A stretch of 64,000 nucleotides of DNA, taken from Actinoplanes siamensis (GTDB taxonomy: Bacteria; Actinomycetota; Actinomycetes; Mycobacteriales; Micromonosporaceae). A program made the translations under genes and the position numbers. Positions 41,640 through 49,555 of this stretch are shown piece by piece (positions within the stretch are counted from its first letter, which is position 1; each line of letters begins with the position of its first letter). The DNA lies in contig NZ_BOMW01000061.1 in NCBI RefSeq assembly GCF_016862395.1, forward strand, positions 20,633-84,632, read 5' to 3'. A model generated the notes under the pieces. It did not search any database. It had not been told where the DNA came from and was given only the letters and a program-made list of their open reading frames with translations.

Positions 41640-42872
41640 TCAGCCGGCGGGCACCACCACACCCTCGACGAGCAGGCGACGCACCAGCACCACGCTGTCC
41701 GACCCGTCCAGCGGCAGCCGCCCCACCTCGTGCGGCTCGCCGTCGAGCACGAGCCGTACCGCCGTCTCGCAGTAGCCGGGCAGCGTCAGCGTCCGGCCCG
41801 GCAGGCGCAGCGTCATCTCCTCTTCGGTCCGGGTCAGCGACCAGCTGAGCCCGGGACGCAGCACGATCTCGTCGGACGCGGCGAGGCGATCGGCGAAGTC
41901 GAGCTGGGCGAGCGGGCTGAGCGGCGCCGGCCGGGTGGCCGGCACGATGCGGTCGCGCAGGCGCGCGCCGACCTCCGCCGGGTCCGCTGTCGTCAGCCAG
42001 GAGCGCAGGGCGTCGACGGTGGCGGTCACCTCGGCGCCGACGGCCTCCGGGTCGCACGGATCGAAGCCGTACGGCAGGGTCGCGCGCAGCCGCGAGTCCG
42101 CCATCGCCAGCCCCAGCAGCTCCTCCACCAGCGCATAGCGGGTCAGTCCGCGGATGCCGACGGTCAGGTGCAGGGAACGGCCCTCGGTGGTCCGGGCCGA
42201 GTGCAGCCACCCGCGCGGCAGGTACAAGGCGTCGCCGGGCCGCAGCTCCACGTCGAGCGCGGGCGAGCCCTCGGCGGTGGCCGCCACCTCGTCGGCACGG
42301 CCGCCCCAGGGCTGCTTCTCCAGCGGGTCGGGCAGCACGGGCGGGTGGATCAGCCAGCGTTTGGTGCCCTCCACCTGCAGCACGAACACGTCGTGCGTGT
42401 CGTAGTGGGTGGCGAAGCCCTGGCTGGACGGGGGCGTCAGGTACGCGTTGACCTGCAGCGGACGGTTCAGCTCGGCGCCCAGCCGGCCGGTGAAGTGGAC
42501 AAGCGGCGGCCAGAGCCGGTGCAGTCCCTGCAGGACCAGCGTGGCGCCGTTCGCGAACAGGCGCATGACCTGCTCGTCGTACACCTGGTCGGCGACCTCG
42601 GCGCCGGCTCCCCCGCCGCCGGTGTAGCGGCCGGCGGGCAGCACCTTGCCCTGCTGGGCCACGCGCAGGAAGGGTGTGCGCAGGCCGCGCCGGCTGAGCA
42701 GCTCGTCGACCGCGCCGGACGACAGGAGGTCCGTGAAACCGCCCGGGCCGCCGAGATCGGCGGCCCGGGACAGCAGCGGCTCCCGTCCCCAGTACACGGC
42801 GGCGAACTCGTCCCGGTCCACCGCGACGGCGCGGGACAGGGCACTGTCGTGCCTGGTGAGGGCGGTCGTCAT
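41640..42872 (-). CDS. JmjC/cupin-8 Fe(II)/2-oxoglutarate oxygenase
   Basis: 410 residues, built like ribosomal-oxygenase-type JmjC hydroxylases (YcfD/NO66 group). H156 and D158 (GFATHYDTHDVF) with H235 (SLHLTVG) form the iron triad; K171 in EGTKRWLIHPP fits the co-substrate site. A C-terminal winged-helix-like region follows. Known relatives hydroxylate a side chain of a protein or peptide. Here the start codon lies one base after the stop of a three-repeat Asp/Gly-rich peptide gene, which makes that peptide the obvious candidate substrate. ATG 42872 is chosen; the frame beyond it overlaps the peptide gene. Confidence 0.85.
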   Translation of the reverse strand: MTTALTRHDSALSRAVAVDRDEFAAVYWGREPLLSRAADLGGPGGFTDLLSSGAVDELLSRRGLRTPFLRVAQQGKVLPAGRYTGGGGAGAEVADQVYDEQVMRLFANGATLVLQGLHRLWPPLVHFTGRLGAELNRPLQVNAYLTPPSSQGFATHYDTHDVFVLQVEGTKRWLIHPPVLPDPLEKQPWGGRADEVAATAEGSPALDVELRPGDALYLPRGWLHSARTTEGRSLHLTVGIRGLTRYALVEELLGLAMADSRLRATLPYGFDPCDPEAVGAEVTATVDALRSWLTTADPAEVGARLRDRIVPATRPAPLSPLAQLDFADRLAASDEIVLRPGLSWSLTRTEEEMTLRLPGRTLTLPGYCETAVRLVLDGEPHEVGRLPLDGSDSVVLVRRLLVEGVVVPAG

Positions 42873-42873
42873 G

Positions 42874-43134
42874 TCAGGATGCGGACCCGTCGGCGCCGCC
42901 GTCGTGGCCCAGCGGGTTCGCGCCGCCGTCGGCCGGGCCCTCGTCGGACGCGCCGCCGTCGGCTCCACCGTCCACCGCGCCCGGGTCGGCGCCGCCGTCG
43001 GCCGGGCCCTCGCTGCCCGCGCCGCCGTCCGCGCCGCCGTCGTGGCCGCCCGGGTACGCGCCGCCGTCGGCGGGACCCTCGGCGTCCTTGTCCGCCGGGT
43101 CGGAGTTGATGATGTCGTCGTTGCTCAGTGCCAT
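42874..43134 (-). CDS. Asp/Gly-rich three-repeat peptide, possible RiPP precursor
   Basis: 86 residues, no signal peptide. An 18-residue leader (MALSNDDIINSDPADKDA) is followed by three repeats of 23, 23 and 22 residues. Each repeat is EGPADGGA, then xPxx (YPGG, DPGA, NPLG), one residue (H, V, H), then DGGADG(G/S)A and one or two closing residues. AGGGG lies before the ATG at 43134. Stop and next start are separated by one base (TGA-C-ATG). A leader plus repeated core next to a peptide-hydroxylase-like enzyme resembles a ribosomally made, modified multi-core peptide. No protease or exporter is adjacent, so an intracellular acidic protein is the alternative. Confidence 0.7.
   Translation of the reverse strand: MALSNDDIINSDPADKDAEGPADGGAYPGGHDGGADGGAGSEGPADGGADPGAVDGGADGGASDEGPADGGANPLGHDGGADGSAS
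42880..43080 (-). repeat. Three in-frame repeats of about 69 bp
   Basis: The DNA between about 42880 and 43080 repeats with a 69-base period (ccgccgtcggcc..ggccctc segments at about 42927, 42995 and 43064). It matches the three peptide repeats exactly, showing they arose by duplication of one unit. Confidence 0.75.
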
Positions 43135-43316
43135 GTCGATCCCCTGATTCGGACCTCGTCGGGTGTGGTGGTCACGCCGTACCCCCAAAGAGATCCCGAT
43201 AATCCCGTCAGCTGCGCCGCCGGGTCCGCCGCGATCAGGACCACGACGACGAGGAGCTACCGGGCCGCGTTCCGCAAACGCTAGGGCTGGCCGGCGCCGG
43301 CGCGCTTCCGATCCGG

Positions 43317-43784
43317 TCAGCTGTCGGCCTGGTACTCCTCGACCTTCTCGACCGGCCAGCCGATGAACCCGGCGATCTCCTCGGGGTCGGCGTCGTCGGA
43401 CAGCACCCAGTCCTCGACCGCGTTGGCCAGCCCGTCGGGCAGGCCGGGGGTCGACACGTACTCCAGGTCCTGCTCGTCGAGGATGCGGTCGTAGTGCACG
43501 AACATGCCGTCCGGGTCCAGTTCGCGGGTGGCGGCCGCGTACTCCTCGGGGCCGCCGTCGCCGGCCGCGAGGATCTCGTTGGTCCGCCAGTCGATGATGT
43601 CCCAGCCGTCCTGGCCGATCTGACCGCCGGTGACGATCCGGTGGCCGCGCGCCTCCAGGTCGTCGACGCGGCGACGGGTCTCGCCGATGCCCGCGAAATT
43701 GGCTTCGAGCACGTTCTTGACGTGCTCCTTGAGAAGGTCGCCCACGACTCCCCCAAAGATCTTGTCGGTCGCCGCACGAAGCAT
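43317..43784 (-). CDS. Hypothetical protein
   Basis: 155 residues, not recognised, acidic and probably cytosolic. It starts with an amphipathic helix (MLRAATDKIFGGVVGDLLKEHVKNVLEANF), then a helix-rich region (GETRRRVDDLEARG) and alpha/beta segments (GQDGWDIIDWRTNEIL, MFVHYDRILDEQDLEYV). The end (GFIGWPVEKVEEYQADS) looks like a small helical module. It lies upstream of the repeat-peptide gene on the same strand with a 182-base gap, so a link to that system is possible but not shown. GTG after GGGGGAG inside the first helix is an alternative start. Confidence 0.65.
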   Translation of the reverse strand: MLRAATDKIFGGVVGDLLKEHVKNVLEANFAGIGETRRRVDDLEARGHRIVTGGQIGQDGWDIIDWRTNEILAAGDGGPEEYAAATRELDPDGMFVHYDRILDEQDLEYVSTPGLPDGLANAVEDWVLSDDADPEEIAGFIGWPVEKVEEYQADS

Positions 43785-44208
43785 AACGGCACCAACCGGG
43801 CGGCTTGTGCCCGATGGGCCCGGAGGAGGCCCGCAGCCACGCTGGTCATCGCCGCCGTCGCCGTCGCCGTCAAGGAGGGTCGTGACGCCTGGCGCGGAGA
43901 CGTCCGCTGTATCCCGGACGCCGCCGTCACCGAGTCCGAGTCCGGCCACGGCGGCGAGGACGGGTGCCGCGAGAGCCGGCGACGACCGCCGCCGCAGGCG
44001 CGCTCGCGGCAGTTACCGGCGTGCACGCAGCGTGGTCCCCCGGAATCTGGCAATTTCCCTGCATACGCCTTGCGAACCCACAGCGCACCCGGCCAACGAC
44101 AGATGAAGACATCATGTGATCGACCATACGGGCGTGCCGAGAAGTTCAATCACCTTTGGGGACAGCGATCCACCCCTACGTGTACTGTCCTCGGCGCTCG
44201 CCCTTTGC
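43785..44208. other. Intergenic region without a supported gene
   Basis: Separates the divergent hypothetical and solute-binding genes. Base composition falls toward the right. Open frames on both strands look like chance; the GCC/GTC run near 43850-43870 is low-complexity. Confidence 0.4.
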
Positions 44209-44214
44209 TACATT
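44209..44214 (+). promoter_or_regulatory. -10-like hexamer TACATT ahead of the solute-binding gene
   Basis: TACATT at 44209 is preceded by TGTCCTC at about 17 bases. It lies some 50 bases before the ATG at 44266 in a less GC-rich stretch. Confidence 0.35.
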
Positions 44215-44265
44215 CCTTCGGCTGCACCCGATGTCAATGAGCGAGCGGCCCACGATGGAGAAGAA

Positions 44266-45432
44266 ATGGGTATTCCGAAAATCCCGGGCAAAGCGTGGCC
44301 TGAATTGTTCGGGTGGGCCTTTCCAACAGCCGCGGCAGTCGCTCTGGCGATCCGCATAGGCCTTCTGAGCCTCGACGCCAATGCCGTGAACTTCACGGGT
44401 GTCGGCATCGCGGCCGGCCTCGCCATCGTCGCAGCGCTGTTGACCCGACTAGGACCCGCCCAGGGTGGATCGAAATTCGGAATCTGGCCGGCGATCGGAT
44501 CAAGCACGGTAACCGTCCTGCTTGTCGCCTGGGCCTTCATCTGGCCCGCCCCCATAGGCGACGACAAACCGTCACTGTATTTTTCGGGGACGGTCAAAGT
44601 CGGAGTCTCCGGCGACATTCCCGGATGGCCCGAGTTCGACGAGGAGCTCATAAAGTGGATAGCCGACGAATACGGCATCCAGACGGAAGAGATCAGACTC
44701 TTCCAGAGGGAACGCGAGGAAGCCCTCAAGGACAAGCGTGTCGACATGGTCGTCTCCTCCTACACAGCGACCATCTCCCGCACGAACGAGGTTGATTTCG
44801 CCGGCCCCTACTACCTCGACACCACAGGCGTCTGGGGCAACGCCGAAAAGATCAAGAAAGGAATCTGGACGAAAAGGATACCCGGAGTAGCGAATCCGAC
44901 CGTATGCGGGGTCCTTGGGACTACGGGAAACAACCCGATGCAGGATTTCATCAATACACAGGATCCCAAGAACGGCGGAGCCGTCGCCGACAGCAACTAC
45001 CAAACCACTGCGGACTGCTTGCGTAGATTATTTGATCCGGAAAGTGAAGTCTCATACGCGGCCACCGACTGGAGCACGCTGAAGGCCTACAACCCGAATG
45101 CTGCGGTATTCGACGCGAATCGACGCCACCCGAACATCGAGGCGGGGAGCGGATCGGTCAAGGATGGCGACCCCGGGCTGGCCGGGTGGAGGACAGGCGA
45201 CAAGCCGCAATATTACGGCGTCGCCATCAGGAATGACCATCCCGCCACCTGCCGCGACCTCACCAGGGTGATCAGGCAGTTCGTGGAACAAACCAAGAAC
45301 CCCGACGAGGGCTACGGTCACGCTTATTCTCACCATCTCAAGTCCTTGCTGGGACCACTGAAGACGGATTGGCACCGTCCGAACTTCGACGCTTTGGACT
45401 GGGGGCCGAGCGGCTCTCCCATCTGCGTCTAG
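44266..45432 (+). CDS. Membrane-tethered solute-binding-domain protein (SBP family 3-like)
   Basis: 388 residues. Three N-terminal membrane helices (about 10-30, 42-60, 75-95) lead into an extracytoplasmic type-2 periplasmic-binding domain: TVKVGVSGDIPGWPEFDEEL, then REEALKDKRVDMVVSSYTATISRTNEVDFAGPYY, the classic SBP_bac_3 pattern for amino-acid ligands. Four cysteines in the C-terminal half may pair. No ABC permease is near, so it may be a sensor. Codon use is much less GC-rich than the neighbours (gaataagaaagg-like runs), suggesting transfer. ATG 44266 follows GGAGAAGAA. Confidence 0.78.
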   Translation: MGIPKIPGKAWPELFGWAFPTAAAVALAIRIGLLSLDANAVNFTGVGIAAGLAIVAALLTRLGPAQGGSKFGIWPAIGSSTVTVLLVAWAFIWPAPIGDDKPSLYFSGTVKVGVSGDIPGWPEFDEELIKWIADEYGIQTEEIRLFQREREEALKDKRVDMVVSSYTATISRTNEVDFAGPYYLDTTGVWGNAEKIKKGIWTKRIPGVANPTVCGVLGTTGNNPMQDFINTQDPKNGGAVADSNYQTTADCLRRLFDPESEVSYAATDWSTLKAYNPNAAVFDANRRHPNIEAGSGSVKDGDPGLAGWRTGDKPQYYGVAIRNDHPATCRDLTRVIRQFVEQTKNPDEGYGHAYSHHLKSLLGPLKTDWHRPNFDALDWGPSGSPICV

Positions 45433-45643
45433 CCTTCGGTTCAGTCGCACCTCCCCTTCCGGCGCCCGGCCCGGGAAAGCCACTCGTCCCGCACGTCGGG
45501 ACACCCGGGATCAGCGGCCCGGGCGGGCTGCGCCACGTCGTGGAACACAGGCACCGCCAAACCGGCTCCGCCGCCCGGCAGGGCGCTGGGAGGCCGCTTC
45601 GACACTCACGACGGTTCGTCGGTCTCGCCCGACTCCTGAGACG

Positions 45644-46306
45644 TCATTCCCGGACGATCCGGGGCGCGTCGAAGTCCGCGTTGTCGATCACCAGGTCGGC
45701 CCGCCGCTGCGGCGAGCACGCGGCGTAGTAGATCCGCTGCGCCTCGACGTAGCGGCGCATGCTCGGGTGCGCCGGATCGGGGTGCGTGCCGTCCCGCCGG
45801 GCCATGCGCCGCGCGGTCACCGCGAACGGCACCCGCAGGAACACCGACAGGTCCCACACGTCGCCGATCTCGTCGCGGTGCAGGAAGAGCCCGTCCACGA
45901 CGACGACCGTCCCGGCCGGGGCGGTCCGTGCCGGCGGCCGCAGCACCGTGTCGGTGGCCAGGTCGTGGGCGGCCGGCCGGTAGCACCGGGAGCCGCCCGG
46001 CGCGAACGGCTCCAGGACGTCGGCACAAAAACGCTGATAGTCGTACGAGTCCTCCCAGAAGCCCTGCGGCGACTCGCGGCCCTGCCGGTACCGCACCGCC
46101 CGGACGTGGTGGAAGTCGTCGAGCGACACGCGCACGACCGGACGGCCGAGCGCTCGTACCGCCGCGCCCAGCTCGTCGGCGAAGGTGGTCTTGCCGGATC
46201 CGTCCGGCCCGTCGACGGCGACCCGCAGGCAGGCGCCGCCCCGCGACGCCGGGATCCGCCCGGCGACATGGCCGATGACATCCTGTCGTTGCGCTGAGCC
46301 GGGCAC
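45644..46306 (-). CDS. Uridine kinase-like P-loop nucleoside kinase
   Basis: 220 residues. P-loop GPDGSGKTTF, then VVRVSLDDFHHVRAVRYRQG (the nucleoside-site DDF), VVVVDGLFLHRDEIGDVWDLSVFL and ARRMARRDG (lid arginines) follow the uridine/pantothenate kinase group. It would phosphorylate a nucleoside or related metabolite. GTG 46306 is the chosen start; ATG options inside would remove the first strand. The 210 bases downstream hold nothing recognised. Confidence 0.82.
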   Translation of the reverse strand: MPGSAQRQDVIGHVAGRIPASRGGACLRVAVDGPDGSGKTTFADELGAAVRALGRPVVRVSLDDFHHVRAVRYRQGRESPQGFWEDSYDYQRFCADVLEPFAPGGSRCYRPAAHDLATDTVLRPPARTAPAGTVVVVDGLFLHRDEIGDVWDLSVFLRVPFAVTARRMARRDGTHPDPAHPSMRRYVEAQRIYYAACSPQRRADLVIDNADFDAPRIVRE

Positions 46307-46419
46307 CGGACCAGCGTGCCAGACCCGCCGCCCGCCCGCCTCCCGCGGCGGGCCCGCCGTCAGGTGCGGCAGGCGGCCCGACCCCGCGGCGCCGCAAGCG
46401 TTACGTCAATGACGGTACG

Positions 46420-47604
46420 TTACTTTGTGACCGGGTCGGGCCGGGTGGCCCGGTCCCAGGCCGCCGAGATCCCGGTGGCGGTCAGGACGAACAGCGTGGC
46501 CGCCCACAGCAGGCGCAGCTCCTGATGGCTCGCGGGGACGGCCAGCCCGGCGGCCGCGGCGAGAACCGCGGCCACCCCGGCCACGGCCAGGCCGGACAGC
46601 CAGCGCCGGACCGCGGCCGCCCGGCCGACGCCCGGCAGGCGGCCGTACACCTCGACGAATGTCGCGGCCGTCGCCGCGGCGATCACCAGGAGGCCGGCGG
46701 CGGCCGCGAAGGCCCGGGAGCCGAAGCCGAGCTCGTAGCGGATGGCCAGCGCCGGGACCAGGAACAGGGCCAGCCACCAGGACAGCCCGGTGCACAGCGT
46801 GTCGATCCCGGGGCCGGCCGGCGCCGGAACCGGCCGGCGGCGCAGCCGTGCCGCGGTGATCCGCGCGGCCGCCAGCAGCGCGCCGGCCGCCACCGCGCCG
46901 GGCACGTGCGGACCGGCCTTGCCCAGGCTGTAGAGCAGCACACTGTCGTAGAGGGCGAGGATCAGGTAGCCCAGCGCCGCCGCGGAGGCCGCGAAGACCA
47001 GCAGTTCCCCGGCGGTACGCGGCGCCGGAGCCGGCCGAGGGGACAACCGCCGCAGGGCGAGCACGGTCAGGACGGCGGAGACGGCGCGCAGCACAAGATC
47101 CTGATTCGTGCAGGCCGTACCCATCGCCAGCTCGATGAGGCCGAACGTGACGGTGTACGACGCGCTGGTCAACGCGAGCACCGGCGTGCCGGTGAGCCGC
47201 CGGAACAGAGCCGGGTCGAGCCAGTTCACCACGGTCAGGTAGCCGAGCATCCCGAGCGGCAGCTCCAGCAACGAGGGCAGCCGCAGCGCGCACACCGCGA
47301 GCAGCTCCGGCGCCGGCCAGTGCTCCGCCAGCCAGGTCGTCACCGGTCCGCGGGCCAGCACGAACCAGCCGTCCGGGACGTAGCCGCCCAGATACGACAT
47401 GTCGCCGTGCCGGACCCGCAGCGCGTACACGGTGAACAGGATCTGGTTGACGACGAGCAGCCCGGCCACCACCGCCAGCCACCCGCCCGGCCCGATCGAC
47501 CGGCGGCCGGGCCCGTCACCGCGGCGGGAGCGCCAGGTGACCGGCAGGCCGGCCAGCACCGAGGCGGAAACCGTGACATGCAGGGCCACGGATGTACCCG
47601 TCAC
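46420..47604 (-). CDS. Hypothetical polytopic membrane protein
   Basis: 394 residues, about ten membrane helices, not recognised. Loops are Arg/Pro-rich on the presumed cytoplasmic side (ARLRRRPVPAPAGPG). TACTNQDLVLR lies between helices near residue 160. GTG 47604 follows a clear GGAGGAG ribosome site. It is 30 bases downstream of the HAD phosphatase gene, so the two are probably co-transcribed with the VOC fragment and alpha/beta hydrolase. Confidence 0.7.
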   Translation of the reverse strand: MTGTSVALHVTVSASVLAGLPVTWRSRRGDGPGRRSIGPGGWLAVVAGLLVVNQILFTVYALRVRHGDMSYLGGYVPDGWFVLARGPVTTWLAEHWPAPELLAVCALRLPSLLELPLGMLGYLTVVNWLDPALFRRLTGTPVLALTSASYTVTFGLIELAMGTACTNQDLVLRAVSAVLTVLALRRLSPRPAPAPRTAGELLVFAASAAALGYLILALYDSVLLYSLGKAGPHVPGAVAAGALLAAARITAARLRRRPVPAPAGPGIDTLCTGLSWWLALFLVPALAIRYELGFGSRAFAAAAGLLVIAAATAATFVEVYGRLPGVGRAAAVRRWLSGLAVAGVAAVLAAAAGLAVPASHQELRLLWAATLFVLTATGISAAWDRATRPDPVTK

Positions 47605-47634
47605 TTGACCACTCCTCCGAGGACGCCGGAACGA

Positions 47635-48291
47635 TCATGAAAGGTACAGCGCCACCTCCACCGCCTCGCCCAGTGATCCCACCAGCGGCACCCCGAGATC
47701 GGCGAAGTGCTCGCGGGAGTGCAGCGCGTCCTCGCCGGCGTGGTAGACCAGGCATCGCACCCCGCACCCGGCGGCCGCGCGGGCGTCGTCCACGCTGTCG
47801 CCGACCAGCAGCACCTCCCCCGGGTCCAGCTCCAGCGCGGCGAGGTGCCGGGCCAGGTGCGGCGCCTTGTACGCCACGTCCGTGCCCACGCTCCCGTCGA
47901 TCCGGGCGAAGCAGTGCGCGATGCCGGCCGCGGTGACCAGCGGCACCAGCTCGGCGTGCGGGTACATGGAGAGCAGCGACTGCCGGCGGCCGGCCGCGGT
48001 CCAGCGCCCGAGGGCGGTCACCGCGTCCAGCGTGAGCGTCACGGTCTCGCGGTGCACGGCGTACGCGCCGCGGAAGCACTCGGCGAGCCGGGCCTGCTCG
48101 GCGGCGCTGAGCTCGCGCCCGGCCAGGCGCTCGTAGAACAGCGGGATGGGCTGCACGTGGCGCCGCTGGTAGTCGGTCCGGGTGACCGCGGGCAGCCCGC
48201 ACTCGCGGAAGGCGTCGATGGTCGCCGCGATCAGCGCCGGGCTGTCGCCCAGGACCGTCCCGTTCCAGTCCCAGACGATGTGCCGGATCAT
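47635..48291 (-). CDS. HAD-family hydrolase (phosphoglycolate phosphatase-like)
   Basis: 218 residues. Motif I reads VWDWNGTVLGDS: the nucleophile aspartate is followed two positions later by Asn where most members have Asp. Motif III lysine is in VAYKAPHL and motif IV is VLLVGDSVDDARAA. The helical cap (about 15-80) is the C1 type. Likely removes phosphate from a small metabolite. The ATG overlaps the stop of the VOC fragment (ATGA). Confidence 0.85.
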   Translation of the reverse strand: MIRHIVWDWNGTVLGDSPALIAATIDAFRECGLPAVTRTDYQRRHVQPIPLFYERLAGRELSAAEQARLAECFRGAYAVHRETVTLTLDAVTALGRWTAAGRRQSLLSMYPHAELVPLVTAAGIAHCFARIDGSVGTDVAYKAPHLARHLAALELDPGEVLLVGDSVDDARAAAGCGVRCLVYHAGEDALHSREHFADLGVPLVGSLGEAVEVALYLS

Positions 48292-48455
48292 CGGATCCTG
48301 GCCACGGTGAAGGCGCCGGCCCGGAACCCGACGTGCCCGGGGACGCCTGCGGCCGGCGGGCGCAACGTCTCGGTGAGCCCGAGCGGACCCCGGTGCAAGC
48401 GGATGCCGGCCCCGACGTCACGGGTGTGGAGATTGATCAGTCCATCGGCGAACAT
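48288..48455 (-). pseudogene. Truncated VOC/glyoxalase-family fragment in an operon
   Basis: 55 codons: LINLHTRDVGAGIRLHRGPLG, then TETLRPPAAGVPGHVGFRAGAFTVA. This matches the first half of a VOC protein (strand, D-x-x-x-A helix, LGFTET, EHVEF-like strand), normally about 130 residues. The second half with the other metal ligands is missing. It still has a start and is coupled to the HAD gene by ATGA, so it may be translated mainly to couple ribosomes. A TAGGCT hexamer just upstream suggests a leaderless message. Confidence 0.55.
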
Positions 48456-48465
48456 GACGGCGAGC

Positions 48466-49197
48466 CTAGAACCGGTCCCGCAGGTCACGCGAGTGCGAGA
48501 ACCATCGGGCGGCCATCGCGAGGATGCCCGCGGCGACGGCGGCCGGGTCGGCGAGCTGGTGCAGGTGGTGACCGGGCAGGTGGCCGACGTCCCAGCCGCG
48601 CTCGCGCGCCCGTGCCGCCTGCCGGTCGTAGGGCGGCCCGAACAGCAGGTAACCGCAGGGCCGCTCGTCCCAGCCGGCCGGCGCAGGCATCCGCTGTTCG
48701 TAGTAGCTCAGCGGCATCCTCGGCGCCGCCCGGCCGACCGCGTCCGGGAACCAGGCGATCTCGTGCTCGGCCCACCAGTCCGGCCACGGCGGCAGCCGCC
48801 CGCCGACCGCCATCGAGCGCAGCACGGCCAGCCGCTGCGGCGTCGCGGTGGGCGTGGACCCGGCCCGGGCGGGCAGCGTCGCGTCGACGAACACGCAGCC
48901 GGCCACCTGGTCGCGCAGCGCGTCCACCACGGCCGGCACCAGCAGGCCGGCGTTGCTGTGCGCGACCAGCACGACCGGCCGGTCCGGCGGCGCCGCGGCC
49001 CGGATCCGGCCGACCACGAAGGGCCAGAACGGCGGCTCGGCCTCGGCCACGCCGATCAGCGACGGCAGCACCGTCTCGGGCAGGTGACCGGCCACCGGCG
49101 CCCAGGTCAGCGGGCCCAGCAGCAGGCTGTGAAGGAGGACGAAGACCGGGGAACCGCTCGCGCTCCTCTCGTCGTACGGAATAGTGCCTCCTCTCAC
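48466..49197 (-). CDS. Alpha/beta hydrolase
   Basis: About 243 residues. FVLLHSLLLGPLTWAPV is the oxyanion strand, VVLVAHSNAGLL the nucleophile elbow (AHSNAG instead of GxSxG) and GHHLHQLADP the catalytic histidine. The acid is probably in CVFVDATLP. Substrate unknown. The start is unclear: GTG 49197 (VRGGTIPYDERS) is used because GAGAGGAGG lies within it and the frame upstream is not protein-like. Probable first gene of the operon running to 46420. Confidence 0.78.
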   Translation of the reverse strand: MRGGTIPYDERSASGSPVFVLLHSLLLGPLTWAPVAGHLPETVLPSLIGVAEAEPPFWPFVVGRIRAAAPPDRPVVLVAHSNAGLLVPAVVDALRDQVAGCVFVDATLPARAGSTPTATPQRLAVLRSMAVGGRLPPWPDWWAEHEIAWFPDAVGRAAPRMPLSYYEQRMPAPAGWDERPCGYLLFGPPYDRQAARARERGWDVGHLPGHHLHQLADPAAVAAGILAMAARWFSHSRDLRDRF

Positions 49198-49555
49198 CCC
49201 GAGGTGTGGGACGTGATCCGGGGTCTGCCGGTGGCCGGGCCGTCCGGCATCGGGCAGCCACCTCTCGCCGGATGTTACGGAGAATCCGCAAAACATCCAA
49301 GACCGTTGATGTACGTCATATGCACTGCCCCGACGCCCACCCGACCGTCACCGCACGACAGCCGATCCGCAACTTCTGCCGAGCGGCGTAAGTTCCGGGC
49401 CCGAGCCGAGACGCCAAAAGCCCAGGTGGAGCCGCGAAATCATAGGGCCGATCGCCGCGCGTGGACTGTTCAGGATGGAGAACCCGCACCTCGACCAGCT
49501 CGCCGCGCGCTCCGGCAGCGTGGCGGGGCCCGAGGCGGCTCTGCGCCGGCCCCGC
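49198..49555. other. Intergenic region without a supported gene
   Basis: Between two minus-strand transcripts. It must carry the alpha/beta hydrolase promoter (the part at 49290-49420 is less GC-rich). No gene or clear repeat seen. Confidence 0.4.
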
